Shown here piece by piece: positions 1-8,378 of a stretch of DNA of 41,414 nt. The stretch is taken from the NCBI GenBank assembly GCA_027039975.1, contig JALWFE010000053.1, forward strand, positions 1 through 41,414, written 5' to 3'. A program made the translations under genes and the position numbers. The notes under the pieces were generated by a model. It saw nothing but the letters and a program-made list of their open reading frames with translations, did not search any database and was not told where the DNA came from. Positions within the stretch are counted from its first letter, which is position 1. Each line of letters begins with the position of its first letter. The DNA comes from Flavobacteriales bacterium (GTDB lineage: Bacteria; Bacteroidota; Bacteroidia; Flavobacteriales; Flavobacteriaceae).

Positions 1-42
1 CGACAAACCTACAAGTCCGGCAATACATAGCAAAAAAATCAT
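1..42 (-). CDS. N-terminal fragment of an unidentified membrane or exported protein
   Basis: Only the first 14 codons are inside the window, read leftward from an ATG at 42. The peptide begins MIFLLCIAGLVGLS, a hydrophobic stretch that fits a signal peptide or first membrane helix. An in-frame TGA lies about 25 bases upstream with no other ATG between, so this start is the likely one. A Bacteroidota -7 box on the same strand (142-149) would give a leader of roughly 90 bases containing a hairpin. The product cannot be identified from so little sequence. Confidence 0.45.
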   Translation of the reverse strand, partial: MIFLLCIAGLVGLS

Positions 43-98
43 TGATATTAAATCTTTTTGCCGTCAGTAATTAATTTTACATTTGCCGTATAAAAATA

Positions 99-149
99 GG
101 GGACTTCACGTCCCCATAATACTCTACCTCATAAATCTTTGCAAAGATA
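99..149 (-). promoter_or_regulatory. Promoter and hairpin leader of the left-edge gene
   Basis: On the minus strand TATCTTTG (142-149) matches the TAnnTTTG consensus. It overlaps a perfect 14-bp palindrome, ATCTTTGCAAAGAT (135-148). Downstream, GGGGAC and GTCCCC (99-104 and 110-115) form a short hairpin, followed on that strand by a U-rich stretch (CTATTTTTA). The layout could be an operator plus an attenuator-like leader, but this is inferred from position only. Confidence 0.4.
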
Positions 150-208
150 CAATTTTTTTTTAATTATCAGTCATGGCATAATCAAGAAAAATTTTAACAT
201 TTTTATAC

Positions 209-247
209 CCGGTTTATGTATTGATTTATGTCCGGTTTATGTATTGA
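209..247. repeat. Two direct copies of a 16-bp motif upstream of the stress gene
   Basis: CCGGTTTATGTATTGA occurs at 209-224 and again at 232-247, a 23-bp period (about two helical turns). The rest of the 150-378 spacer is very AT-rich and shows no clear TAnnTTTG box. The spacing on one face of the helix suits a regulator binding site for the downstream universal stress gene, but no known operator is recognised. Confidence 0.45.
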
Positions 248-378
248 AAAAATTATATTAAGTATTGATTTTAAACTATGATTTTTTATTTTCATTTTAT
301 TTTTTTATTTTTTTTGTCAAATAATCTTTTTTAATAGAAAAAATTTTCTTAGATTTATAGCATAAAAAATTTATTACT

Positions 379-1221
379 ATGAAAAAAATACTAGTCCCGG
401 TTGATTTTTCACCGAAATCCGAAGAAGCACTCAAGGTAGCGGCAAAGATAGCCAACAAAATAGATGCCGAAATATATGTTTTGCATCTGTTGGATATTCC
501 TTCGGGTGAAATTGATATGGTTGACGGCAAATCAATACCAAAAGGTCCGGTAGCAATGAGAATGTTTGAAAATACTCATGAAAAATTTGATGAATTTTTA
601 GACAAAGATTATTTAAACGATATTCTTGTTTATGAGAATGTTATGACCAATTCTCCGGTTGAAGGCATTTCGGAATTTGCTAAAAAAAACAACATTGATT
701 TTATCGTGATGGGTTCTCACGGCACCAGTGGTCTTGAAGAATTTTTTGTCGGTTCCAATACCGAAAAAGTTGTCAGAACCTCCAAAATACCTGTTTTGGT
801 TATCAAGAAGCCGGCTGATGAATTTAAGATTGAAAAAGTGGCTATTGCCGGTAAATTTGAAGGAAAAAATATCAAAGAATTTAAAAAAATAATAGAATTT
901 CTGAATATTTTCAATCCTGAAATCCATTTGGTAAGGATCAATACTATTTCCAATTTCAAATCAACCAAGGAATTGGAAGAAATTTTTGATAATTTTTTGA
1001 AAAAAGTACCGGAATACAAAGACATTTTAAAACCTAATATTTATGACGATTATACCGTTCAAGAAGGTATTTTTAATTTTGCAGAGAAAATCAATGCCGA
1101 CCTTATTGCATTAGCCACCCGGGGACGTCAAGGTATTATGCACTTCTTAACCGACAGTATAGCCGAAAGTGTGGTCAATGCTGCCAAACGTAACATATTA
1201 ACTATAAAGGTTGAAAAATAA
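379..1221 (+). CDS. Universal stress protein, two UspA domains in tandem
   Basis: The 280-residue protein holds two UspA folds, about residues 1-143 and 150-280. The first starts with the typical MKKILVPVDFSPKSEEAL strand-helix and carries the nucleotide-loop pattern GSHGTSGLEEFFVGSNTEKV. The second has the weaker ATRGRQGIMHFLTDSIAESV. UspA-family proteins are cytosolic, usually bind ATP when the G-2x-G-9x-G(S/T) loop is complete, and help cells survive starvation or oxygen stress. Double-domain forms are common in Bacteroidota. Domain 1 looks ATP-binding and domain 2 less certain. The gene stands alone, with a strong terminator right after it and a tandem 16-bp repeat upstream. Confidence 0.92.
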   Translation: MKKILVPVDFSPKSEEALKVAAKIANKIDAEIYVLHLLDIPSGEIDMVDGKSIPKGPVAMRMFENTHEKFDEFLDKDYLNDILVYENVMTNSPVEGISEFAKKNNIDFIVMGSHGTSGLEEFFVGSNTEKVVRTSKIPVLVIKKPADEFKIEKVAIAGKFEGKNIKEFKKIIEFLNIFNPEIHLVRINTISNFKSTKELEEIFDNFLKKVPEYKDILKPNIYDDYTVQEGIFNFAEKINADLIALATRGRQGIMHFLTDSIAESVVNAAKRNILTIKVEK

Positions 1222-1240
1222 TAATGTCCAATATTAAAAA

Positions 1241-1272
1241 AAACTTGCCGGATTATGTCCGGCAGTTTTTTT
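1241..1272 (+). terminator. Intrinsic terminator after the universal stress gene
   Basis: TGCCGGA (1246-1252) pairs with TCCGGCA (1258-1264) around a TTATG loop, followed by a run of T from 1266. It lies 20 bases past the stop codon. Confidence 0.85.
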
Positions 1273-1292
1273 ATTCGAATGGGAAGTGTGAC

Positions 1293-1325
1293 TTGTCAAA
1301 CCAATCCGAATTATCTCTATTTTTG
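1293..1325 (+). promoter_or_regulatory. Bacteroidota-type promoter for the U32 gene
   Basis: TATTTTTG (1318-1325) fits TAnnTTTG, and TTG (1293-1295) lies 22 bases upstream at the -33 position. The box is 20 bases before the ATG at 1346, which supports that start over the upstream in-frame TTG at 1331. Confidence 0.6.
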
Positions 1326-1345
1326 TCATTTTGAAAATTTTGTAT

Positions 1346-2596
1346 ATGCGAAAACAAGGGGATAAAATAGAATTAATGGCACCGGCAGGCAGTTGGGAAG
1401 CGCTTCAAGCGGCTATTGACAATGGTGCCGATTCGGTTTATTTCGGGGTGGAGCAACTCAACATGCGTGCCATGTCGAGTATTAATTTTGAACTGGACGA
1501 TTTGCCCGAAGTTGTCAAGCGTTGTGAACAAAACGGTGTAAGGTCATACTTGACTTTGAATACAATTGTTTATGACCACGATTTACTGATGGCCAAAAAA
1601 TTGATAAATGCCGCCAAAGAAGCGGGGGTTAGTGCTGTTATTGTTGCCGACCAAGCTGTGATGTTTATGGCACGTGAAGCCGGATTGGAAGTGCATATTT
1701 CAACTCAAATAAATATTACCAATGTTGAAACTTTGAAATTTTACAGCACTTTTGCAGATACAATGGTTTTAAGTCGCGAATTGAGTTTAAGACAAGTTAA
1801 ATATATTACAAATCAAATTGAAAAACAACAAATAAAAGGTCCTTCGGGACGATTGGTCGAGGTAGAAATTTTCGGTCATGGTGCTTTGTGTATGGCTGTC
1901 TCGGGTAAATGCCACCTTAGCTTGCACACTTACAATTCGTCAGCCAACAGGGGCGCTTGCAAGCAAAACTGCCGTAAACCTTATATCGTCATTGATAAAG
2001 AGTCGGGGATAGAGTTGGAGATTGATAATGAATATATTATGTCTCCCAAAGATTTAATGGTGATTGACTTTCTTGACCAAGTCAAAGATGCAGGCGTCAA
2101 AGTTTTAAAAATAGAAGGTCGTGCAAGAGCGCCCGAATATGTCGCTACTACCGTAAAAGCATACCGGGAAGCTATCGATTCTTTGTATGATGGTACTTAT
2201 TCACCGGAACGGGTTGAAACTTGGGTGGAACAGCTGGCCACGGTTTATAATCGCGGTTTTTGGAGCGGTTATTATCTCGGTAAAAAATTAGGCGAATGGA
2301 CAACGCCCGGCTCTCACGCAACACAAAAGAAAATTTATCTGGGCAAAGGTTGGCATTACTATCCTAAGGCACAAGTAGCCGAATTTAAAATGGAAGCATT
2401 TGATTTGAAGCAAGGTGATAAAATTCTCATCACCGGACCGACCACCGGTGTGGTGGAAAAAACAGTCGAGCAAATGTATGTTAATGACAAACCCGGTAGT
2501 TATGCACAAAAAGGCGATATTGTTTCCATAAAAATCGACAGAAAAATCAGGCCGGCAGATAAATTGTATAAATTTGTAAAAAACGAGGTGGTGTAA
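1346..2596 (+). CDS. trhP: U32-family protein, TrhP/YegQ-type tRNA hydroxylation factor
   Basis: The 416-residue protein has the U32 opening LMAPAGSWEALQAAIDNGADSVY and the cysteine set C182-x6-C189-x15-C205-x3-C209 typical of the YegQ/TrhP branch. In that branch the cysteines bind an iron-sulfur cluster. TrhP acts with prephenate in 5-hydroxyuridine formation at the tRNA wobble position. The family was first called peptidase U32, but protease activity is doubtful for this branch. The ORF could start at TTG 1331, but ATG 1346 follows the promoter at better spacing. rsmG follows after 32 bases on the same strand, so the two RNA-modification genes are probably cotranscribed. The family is certain; the exact substrate is inferred. 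Confidence 0.85.
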   Translation: MRKQGDKIELMAPAGSWEALQAAIDNGADSVYFGVEQLNMRAMSSINFELDDLPEVVKRCEQNGVRSYLTLNTIVYDHDLLMAKKLINAAKEAGVSAVIVADQAVMFMAREAGLEVHISTQINITNVETLKFYSTFADTMVLSRELSLRQVKYITNQIEKQQIKGPSGRLVEVEIFGHGALCMAVSGKCHLSLHTYNSSANRGACKQNCRKPYIVIDKESGIELEIDNEYIMSPKDLMVIDFLDQVKDAGVKVLKIEGRARAPEYVATTVKAYREAIDSLYDGTYSPERVETWVEQLATVYNRGFWSGYYLGKKLGEWTTPGSHATQKKIYLGKGWHYYPKAQVAEFKMEAFDLKQGDKILITGPTTGVVEKTVEQMYVNDKPGSYAQKGDIVSIKIDRKIRPADKLYKFVKNEVV

Positions 2597-2628
2597 TTTT
2601 TTTTGATAAATCATAAAAAAATTATTTT

Positions 2629-3267
2629 ATGGAAGATGTCCGGCTTATTCAGAAATATTTTGATTTGACTCCGTTACAAATCCGACGGTTTGAACAATTG
2701 GGACCTTTATATCGGGATTGGAACAGTAAAATTAATGTAATTTCACGAAAAAATATCGATGAACTTTATACCAATCATATTTTACATTCACTGGCAATTG
2801 CCAAAATTATCCAATTTTTGCCGGAAGCAGATGTTTTGGATGCCGGCACGGGTGGTGGTTTTCCCGGCATACCATTAGCTATATTATTTTCCGGAACTAA
2901 TTTTCACCTGGTTGACAGTATAGGAAAAAAGATAAAAGTCGTTAATGCTATCGCTTCGGAATTAGGTTTGAAAAATATTGAAGCCACTCAAAGCCGTGTG
3001 GAGCATCTTAACCGGCAATATGATTTTGTTGTCAGCCGGGCGGTAACAAAGATGCCGGATTTTGTCAAATGGATAAGAGGAAAGATAAAAAAGAGTTCTG
3101 TTCATCCGTTAAAAAACGGTATATTATATCTCAAAGGGGGCGATTTGTCGGAAGAATTAGCCCCCTTTGAAAATGCTGTTATTTATGATTTGAAAGATTA
3201 CTTTGATGAAGCTTTTTTTGATACAAAAAAGCTTGTTTACTTGCCATTAAAATACAAGAAACAGTAA
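2629..3267 (+). CDS. rsmG: 16S rRNA (guanine-527-N7)-methyltransferase
   Basis: This 212-residue protein is a standard-length RsmG (GidB). It makes m7G527 in the 530 loop of 16S rRNA using S-adenosylmethionine. The SAM-binding loop DAGTGGGFPG spans residues 71-80, preceded by the family stretch YRDWNSKINVISRKNIDELYTNHILHSL. The second conserved block appears as DFVVSRAVTKMPDFVKW. Loss of RsmG gives low-level streptomycin resistance in other bacteria. It sits directly behind the U32 gene. The next gene is convergent and begins only two bases after this stop, so the two transcripts run into each other's 3' ends. Confidence 0.95.
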   Translation: MEDVRLIQKYFDLTPLQIRRFEQLGPLYRDWNSKINVISRKNIDELYTNHILHSLAIAKIIQFLPEADVLDAGTGGGFPGIPLAILFSGTNFHLVDSIGKKIKVVNAIASELGLKNIEATQSRVEHLNRQYDFVVSRAVTKMPDFVKWIRGKIKKSSVHPLKNGILYLKGGDLSEELAPFENAVIYDLKDYFDEAFFDTKKLVYLPLKYKKQ

Positions 3268-3268
3268 A

Positions 3269-3643
3269 CTATTTTAGCGAAGCTATGTACTTGGCGATGG
3301 CTTCTCTTTCTTCTTTTGTGCTGTGTTTCAATTGTTTGATAACAGGCTGCATATATTGAAATTCATCCGGTTCAACAATCGGATTTGATTTGCCTTCCAG
3401 AAATTGTAAGATTTTTGTGGCATCCCCGTTGTATTTAACTGCAATTTCTTTAAAAGAAGGTCCTACAACTTTCTTTTCCGGTTGATGACACAGAGTGCAG
3501 GCTTTTTTTTCTGTCAAGTCTTTTCCGTTATGATCACCGTCAGACAAATTGTAAACGTTTTTTACCTGATTGTGTGATTTTTGAGGATTTATAAAAGCAA
3601 AACTGACTATAAGAGCGATAAATAATAAGGTAGCTTTTTTCAT
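3269..3643 (-). CDS. Small secreted monohaem c-type cytochrome
   Basis: With the ATG at 3643 the protein has 124 residues and starts MKKATLLFIALIVSFAFI, a signal peptide. The longer reading frame starting at 3691 adds 16 residues and puts a non-signal stretch in front, so it is not preferred. The haem motif is CTLCH (C49, C52, H53), and M98 in FQYMQPVIKQL is the likely distal ligand, as in class I cytochromes c551/c552. It should act as a periplasmic electron carrier. A -7 box sits 31 bases upstream. No oxidase or reductase gene is nearby, so its partners are unknown. Confidence 0.88.
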   Translation of the reverse strand: MKKATLLFIALIVSFAFINPQKSHNQVKNVYNLSDGDHNGKDLTEKKACTLCHQPEKKVVGPSFKEIAVKYNGDATKILQFLEGKSNPIVEPDEFQYMQPVIKQLKHSTKEEREAIAKYIASLK

Positions 3644-3673
3644 AAGCAAAGTTTTTGGTGTGAATTGACAATG

Positions 3674-3681
3674 CAAAAATA
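3674..3681 (-). promoter_or_regulatory. -7 promoter box of the cytochrome gene
   Basis: On the minus strand TATTTTTG matches TAnnTTTG. A TTTG lies about 23 bases further upstream (3705-3708) as a possible -33 element. Confidence 0.5.
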
Positions 3682-3787
3682 CAAACAACATTTTAAAAAT
3701 AAAGCAAATATTGTTACATAACTTATAAAAAAATAAAAAATTGATAAAAAATTTACAATTATTTACCTGTTTGTTGTGATATTATCA

Positions 3788-3816
3788 AAAAAACACCCTG
3801 AAAGGGTGTTTTTTTT
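3788..3816 (-). terminator. Terminator after the DUF4270 gene
   Basis: AACACCCT and AGGGTGTT pair around a GAA loop, with A-rich and T-rich flanks extending the stem on both sides. It lies 24 bases past the DUF4270 stop and would work in either direction. Confidence 0.85.
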
Positions 3817-3839
3817 GCATTTAAATATTGGTAGGATTT

Positions 3840-5411
3840 TTAATCCGGGTCTGTATAATGGATTTTTAATACCGGTTTTAAATCCGTAGTTGTCTGATTA
3901 CCGTAAAGGATAACCCCTTTGGGATTATAAGCATCCGGGTCTTTAAAATAATCTCTTATTTTAACAGGAGCAGGAATGTCATAGGCGATGCGTAAACCTA
4001 ATCTTACATTTGTAGAATCTTTTTTAAGAATATTTCTGATATGCCGTGTAATACCAAAACGGTAATATTTATGACCATCTCCGTCCGTTTTTAATTTGCC
4101 GCTGTATTCTTTAAAATCGTTATCATGCAAGTTCTCGGGTGCGCTTGTTATATCGGCAATATTGTCGTGGTTGTCATAATCATATAGATATAAACGTTTT
4201 GGTTGTGCCAGCATTTCATCGCTGGCAGTTTCGTTGACATAAAGATAGAGTTCAGCGTGATTGATCATCCAGTCTTTTTGCCTCAGTTCACGCAATTGTT
4301 GTTCGTCAAACAGCTGAATAACGGCTTCGGAACCAGCTTCCCCTTTCAAAACAATTTCATCGTCACCGTTGATTAAATCACTGTTGTTAAGAGCTGTTTG
4401 AGCATAATTGCTTAAAGTATTATCGTAAAGATTTACGACGGTATTCCCTAATTTCATTTCCAGTTCTTTGTAAACGGTTATTTCAATATCATCCTGAGCA
4501 AAGTTCGGAGTTCCGTTATCATCGATTTCTGTTGCGGTAAATTGTACATTAACTTTTGCTTTGCTGAAATCCAGTTGCATCAATAGTCCGTCACCGTTAT
4601 TACTGACAGGTTCGATATATAGACCCCGGAAATAATCTTTAAATTTTTCGGCATCGGTCAATATTAATTCGCCGGAATGATCAAAAATTTTCTGTCTGAA
4701 AAATGTGGTGTCGAGTTTGATAATCAGATGAGGTTCCAAAGAATCTTTTACGATTTTTTCGCCGTCGTCATCCAAAATAAAAGTACCGTCATCATTGCGT
4801 TGGTAAGTAATATAAGGTTCATTGCTTACATTAAAACCAATGGTATCGGCAATCATAGGCCCTAAAAAAGGATTGATGTCAAAATCCGAGTAAAAGTGAA
4901 GACGGTCTTCCAAGCCGGTATCCGCGTCATAAGTATTTAGGAGGAACATCTGTTCGTAAATTTTCAATTCAAACGCATTTTCACCGAAAATGGAATCCAA
5001 TTCATATACCTTTTCTCCTTCGTCGATTTTTGTATGTGAGTAATACGGTACTATCAGTTGAGCACCTAAAATTTTTATATCACTGCCTAACGGTTCACTT
5101 AAATTGATTTCATCGGGCATAATGTCGGTTACGATACCTGCTGTTAAAGTTCCGAATTTATCATCTTTGTAAATACCTAATGAAGTGATAGGCAAATTAC
5201 TGCTACCGTCCAATAGATTGCTCAATTTAGTGGACATTACTTTATCTATTCTTTGATCGTATATGCGCACCAAGGCATCTTGATATAATTTGCCTTCAAA
5301 CAAAGGTTTGTCAACTAAACTGTTGCCGATAGTGGTAAAATCTTTTTTACAAGAGACACTAAACATAACTGCCATAAGCAGTATGATAAATACGTTTCGT
5401 TTGTTTATCAT
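3840..5411 (-). CDS. DUF4270-family outer-surface lipoprotein
   Basis: The 523-residue protein opens with a lipoprotein signal whose lipobox ends FSVSC (Cys21), then KKDFTTIGNSLVD, the usual start of DUF4270 proteins of Bacteroidota. The rest is beta-rich and acidic with no membrane segment. Its function is not established. It starts 25 bases after the stop of the glgA-like gene and is read in the same direction, so the two form an operon, and their linkage beside panC is recurrent in Flavobacteriia. The lysines directly after the lipid cysteine do not match the usual flavobacterial surface-export signal, so it may face the periplasm. Confidence 0.85.
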   Translation of the reverse strand: MINKRNVFIILLMAVMFSVSCKKDFTTIGNSLVDKPLFEGKLYQDALVRIYDQRIDKVMSTKLSNLLDGSSNLPITSLGIYKDDKFGTLTAGIVTDIMPDEINLSEPLGSDIKILGAQLIVPYYSHTKIDEGEKVYELDSIFGENAFELKIYEQMFLLNTYDADTGLEDRLHFYSDFDINPFLGPMIADTIGFNVSNEPYITYQRNDDGTFILDDDGEKIVKDSLEPHLIIKLDTTFFRQKIFDHSGELILTDAEKFKDYFRGLYIEPVSNNGDGLLMQLDFSKAKVNVQFTATEIDDNGTPNFAQDDIEITVYKELEMKLGNTVVNLYDNTLSNYAQTALNNSDLINGDDEIVLKGEAGSEAVIQLFDEQQLRELRQKDWMINHAELYLYVNETASDEMLAQPKRLYLYDYDNHDNIADITSAPENLHDNDFKEYSGKLKTDGDGHKYYRFGITRHIRNILKKDSTNVRLGLRIAYDIPAPVKIRDYFKDPDAYNPKGVILYGNQTTTDLKPVLKIHYTDPD

Positions 5412-5436
5412 AAAAAATTTTTTTTCAATAGGAAGT

Positions 5437-6267
5437 TTAAGTTGTAGTTTCTTTTTCGCCGAAAACTTCTGTGAGATAAGCTTTCAAATCCGCTTCATTT
5501 TCATCCAAATCAAAATCTGAGACGTCCAAAATATCCAAATCTTTATTTTTTATATGATTGGCAATTTCATCAGGCAAATTTTTGGAGCGAATGATTATTC
5601 CGTCAGCCAAATCAATGGCATTTTTAAGCAAATTAATTTCGGAAGTATCTTTATATTTATCGATAAGTTCGGGGGGTAACTCGTCAAATTCCAATTTGTC
5701 AATCAAATTTTCGGACATTGGTTTGTTAAATGTTTTGTCATTTAATACAATGTAAACTTTACTGTCGTCAAATAAAGGTTCGTTTTTATAATATGTTTTA
5801 ATGTATAAGGGCAACAAACTGGCAAACCAGTCAAAAACCAACACATAATCGGGGCGCCATTTAAGTTTTTTGACGGTTTCTATAACACCTTTGGCAAAGA
5901 AAACAGCCCGGCCGTCATTATCTTCAAACAATTGATTGTCATCGTCGGTAAAAACGGCTTTTCGTTTAAAAAATTCATCGTTGTCAATAAAATATACCTG
6001 CATACGTTCTTTGGGAATAGAAGCTACCTTGATAATTAAAGGCATATCGTCGTCATTAATCACAATGTTAACCCCTGAAAGTCTGATAACTTCGTGTAAC
6101 TGATGCTTGCGTTCATTAACTGTTCCGAATCGCGGCATAAACATCCTGATTTGACTGCCTTTACTATTGGCAGAACGGGCTATTTTATAAGCCAGATTTG
6201 CCGTATCGTTATGGCTCATATATGGATAAATACCTGATGAGGCAATTAAAAAATTTTTAGATTTCAT
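5437..6267 (-). CDS. Short glycogen/starch-synthase-like protein (GT5 N-terminal domain only)
   Basis: With ATG 6267 the protein has 276 residues. The start MKSKNFLIASSGIYPYMSHNDTANLAYKIA and a later DWFASLLPLYIKTYY resemble the N-terminal Rossmann half of GT5 glycogen synthases. A real GlgA is about 480 residues, carries a KxGG loop near its start and has a second domain for ADP-glucose. Both the loop and the second domain are missing here. The same short form recurs beside panC and DUF4270 in flavobacteria, so it is probably a stable family rather than a broken gene. Polymer synthesis by it alone looks unlikely. The ORF can be extended to 6348, but the promoter at 6293-6300 lies inside that extension. 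Confidence 0.8.
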   Translation of the reverse strand: MKSKNFLIASSGIYPYMSHNDTANLAYKIARSANSKGSQIRMFMPRFGTVNERKHQLHEVIRLSGVNIVINDDDMPLIIKVASIPKERMQVYFIDNDEFFKRKAVFTDDDNQLFEDNDGRAVFFAKGVIETVKKLKWRPDYVLVFDWFASLLPLYIKTYYKNEPLFDDSKVYIVLNDKTFNKPMSENLIDKLEFDELPPELIDKYKDTSEINLLKNAIDLADGIIIRSKNLPDEIANHIKNKDLDILDVSDFDLDENEADLKAYLTEVFGEKETTT

Positions 6268-6292
6268 AAAAACTCTTGTTGTAATTGATTTA

Positions 6293-6321
6293 CAAAGATA
6301 CGAATTTTTAACGTATATTTG
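6293..6321. promoter_or_regulatory. Divergent promoters for the glgA-like/DUF4270 operon and panC
   Basis: TATCTTTG on the minus strand (6293-6300) and TATATTTG on the plus strand (6314-6321) are both perfect TAnnTTTG boxes only 13 bases apart. Each serves one side of the divergent pair (starts 6267 and 6350). The closeness means that RNA polymerase bound at one would hinder the other. Confidence 0.65.
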
Positions 6322-6349
6322 AAATCGCTTGATAGTTAAAATTTTCATA

Positions 6350-7198
6350 ATGAAAGTATTCCACCATAAAAATGAATTGAAAAATCACTTAAAAACTCTT
6401 AAAAAACAAGGGAAAAGCATAGGTTTTGTACCGACAATGGGAGCTTTACATCAAGGGCATCTGTCTTTGGTAAAAAATTCCTTGAAAGATAATGATATTA
6501 CTGTTGTCAGCATATTTGTCAATCCGACACAGTTTGACAATTCCGACGATTTGAAAAAATATCCGCGAAGTTTTGATGAAGATTTGCGTTTATTGGAAGA
6601 TTTATCACCGGATATTATTGTTTATTATCCCGAAGCATTGGATTTTTATGATGGAAAAATAGAAAGAGAACACTTTGACTTTGACGGATTAGAAATTGAA
6701 ATGGAAGGCAAACACCGTCCGGGACATTTTGATGGCGTCGGAACGGTTGTCAAAAAATTATTTGAAACAGTACAACCGGACAAAGCCTATTTTGGCGAAA
6801 AAGATTTTCAGCAATTGCAAATCATCAAAAAATTGGTCGAAAAAGAGAGAATGCCGATTCAAATCGTTCCCGTTCCCATATACCGCGAACCGGACGGTTT
6901 GGCTATGAGTTCCCGCAACTTACGACTGACCCCGCATCATAGAGCGGCAGCGCCTTTTATTTATCAAGTATTGAAGCAAAGCAGTGTATTGTTTGAAAAT
7001 GAAAATATCGATACGGTCAAATCTTTTGTCAAGAATGCCATTGGAGCACATCCTTACTTGGAATTGGAATATTTTGAAATAGCTGATGAACAAAGCTTAA
7101 AACCTGCTACGCAAAAAATTTCCGGTAACAAATACAGGGGGTTTATCGTTGTGTATGCAGGAGACGTCAGATTGATTGATAATATTAATCTTAGTTGA
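6350..7198 (+). CDS. panC: Pantothenate synthetase
   Basis: The 282-residue enzyme joins pantoate and beta-alanine with ATP to give pantothenate, in the coenzyme A pathway, in the cytosol. The nucleotidyl-transferase signature PTMGALHQGH lies at residues 28-37. The second ATP loop is seen as GLAMSSRNLRL. The pantoate-binding part includes the FVNPTQF stretch and the GKHRPGHFDGVGTVVKKLF block. ATG 6350 is preferred over the upstream TTG 6329 because it gives the normal N terminus and follows the -7 box by 28 bases. The stop codon TGA falls inside the first unit of an AGTTGAAAG repeat tract. No panB or panD is in the window. Confidence 0.96.
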   Translation: MKVFHHKNELKNHLKTLKKQGKSIGFVPTMGALHQGHLSLVKNSLKDNDITVVSIFVNPTQFDNSDDLKKYPRSFDEDLRLLEDLSPDIIVYYPEALDFYDGKIEREHFDFDGLEIEMEGKHRPGHFDGVGTVVKKLFETVQPDKAYFGEKDFQQLQIIKKLVEKERMPIQIVPVPIYREPDGLAMSSRNLRLTPHHRAAAPFIYQVLKQSSVLFENENIDTVKSFVKNAIGAHPYLELEYFEIADEQSLKPATQKISGNKYRGFIVVYAGDVRLIDNINLS

Positions 7199-7508
7199 AA
7201 GTTGAAAGTGAAAAGTTGAAAGTGCGGATTTTTAGTTGAAAGTGGAAAGCGGTAAAGTGGAAAGTGCGAAGTGGACACTTCGACAAGCTTAGTGACCAGA
7301 TTTCTCTCCTACTTCCGTAGGGATTGAAATGACATTAAACACTGAACATCCGACATCGGACTTCGGACACCCGGCATCTAACACAAGACATCCGGCACCG
7401 GAATCTAACTAAAACAATCATTATTAACAAAATATGCTATAAACCTAAAACGCACTCGGCACTCAAATAACCAAATAACCATATCACCAGATAACCAAAT
7501 AACCAAAC
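7196..7508. repeat. 310-base spacer filled with degenerate simple repeats
   Basis: The spacer has four layers. First is an AGTTGAAAG-type tract (7196-7265) that begins in the panC stop codon. Then comes a CTTCGACAAGCTTAGTG unit (7279-7295) followed by TTTCTC...TTGAAATGACA (7302-7333), a degenerate form of which recurs at 13058-13093. Third is an ACATCCGAC/ACATCGGAC tract (7346-7408), and last an AACCAAATAACC tract (7458-7508) that runs into the ATG of the ABC gene. No gene or clear promoter is seen here. Confidence 0.7.
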
Positions 7509-8204
7509 ATGCCTGTAATAGAACTCAAAAACATACAAAGACATTTTAAAATGGGCAACGAAACGGTCAAAGCCCTGTGCGGTATTAACTTGAATATTAA
7601 CCGTGGTGAATATGTAGCGCTTATGGGACCTTCGGGCAGTGGTAAATCTACTCTGATGAATATCATCGGGGCACTCGACACACCGACTTCCGGCGAATAC
7701 CGGCTCAACGGTCAGGAAGTGGAAAAATTAAGTGATAATGAATTGGCTAAAATCCGAAACAAAGAAATCGGTTTTGTATTCCAGACTTTTAATTTGTTAC
7801 CGCGGACAACAGCTTTGGACAATGTAGCTTTGCCTTTGGTATATGCCGGTAAATCCAAAGCACAACGTATAGAACGTGCCAAAGAAGTTTTAAAAACCGT
7901 AGGACTCGCCGACCGTATGACGCACAAACCCAATGAATTATCCGGAGGGCAACGCCAACGGGTAGCCATAGCAAGAGCTTTAGTCAATAATCCTTCCATT
8001 ATTTTAGCCGACGAACCTACCGGCAACCTCGACTCCAAAACTTCCGAAGAGATTATGGAACTCTTTGACGATCTACACCGCAAAGGCCACACTATTGTTT
8101 TGGTAACCCATGAAGAAGATATCGCAGGACACGCCAAACGTATCGTCAGACTTAAAGACGGTTTGATTATTAGTGATGAAATGAATACGGAAAGTGGAAA
8201 ATAA
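7509..8204 (+). CDS. ABC transporter ATP-binding protein, LolD/MacB type
   Basis: The 231-residue ATPase has Walker [10 protein letters not shown] (40-48), the Q-loop at Q92, signature LSGGQ (144-148), Walker B IILADEP (164-170) and a switch histidine in VLVTHEED. The sequence around [34 protein letters not shown] places it in the LolD/MacB/FtsE group, which powers lipoprotein release, macrolide export or cell-envelope work from the cytoplasmic face. No permease gene is adjacent, so its membrane partner must be elsewhere. Its last codons, GAA AGT GGA AAA, again resemble the GGAAAGTGGAAA repeat found in nearby spacers. A terminator follows about 90 bases downstream. Confidence 0.92.
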   Translation: MPVIELKNIQRHFKMGNETVKALCGINLNINRGEYVALMGPSGSGKSTLMNIIGALDTPTSGEYRLNGQEVEKLSDNELAKIRNKEIGFVFQTFNLLPRTTALDNVALPLVYAGKSKAQRIERAKEVLKTVGLADRMTHKPNELSGGQRQRVAIARALVNNPSIILADEPTGNLDSKTSEEIMELFDDLHRKGHTIVLVTHEEDIAGHAKRIVRLKDGLIISDEMNTESGK

Positions 8205-8293
8205 CGAGTTATTACGTATTTTTATAACAACGAGCTTACCAAAGAAACATTCGATTGATTTTATACTAAACCCTTTGTCTTGTAAATCGATTT

Positions 8294-8319
8294 TTGCACT
8301 ACAAAAAGTGCAATTTTTT
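8294..8319 (+). terminator. Intrinsic terminator after the ABC ATPase gene
   Basis: TTGCACT (8294-8300) pairs with AGTGCAA (8307-8313) around ACAAAA and is followed by six T. It separates the ABC gene from the promoter of the AAA ATPase gene. Confidence 0.8.
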
Positions 8320-8351
8320 AAAAAATTGTTCATTTTATTGTGCAAATTTTG

Positions 8352-8359
8352 TAATTTTG
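8352..8359 (+). promoter_or_regulatory. -7 promoter box of the AAA ATPase gene
   Basis: TAATTTTG matches TAnnTTTG exactly and lies 20 bases before the ATG at 8379. A TTG at 8326-8328 is a possible but widely spaced -33 element. Confidence 0.55.
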
Positions 8360-8378
8360 CGTTTGAATTATATACGTA

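Noticed and set aside
613-1025. Minus-strand frames of about 100 codons over the universal stress gene
   Set aside because: Antisense frames in an AT-rich coding region, with no promoter or family resemblance.
5437-6348. Longer start for the glgA-like gene at 6348
   Set aside because: The extra 27 residues cross the promoter box at 6293-6300 and lack family similarity; ATG 6267 gives the usual N terminus.
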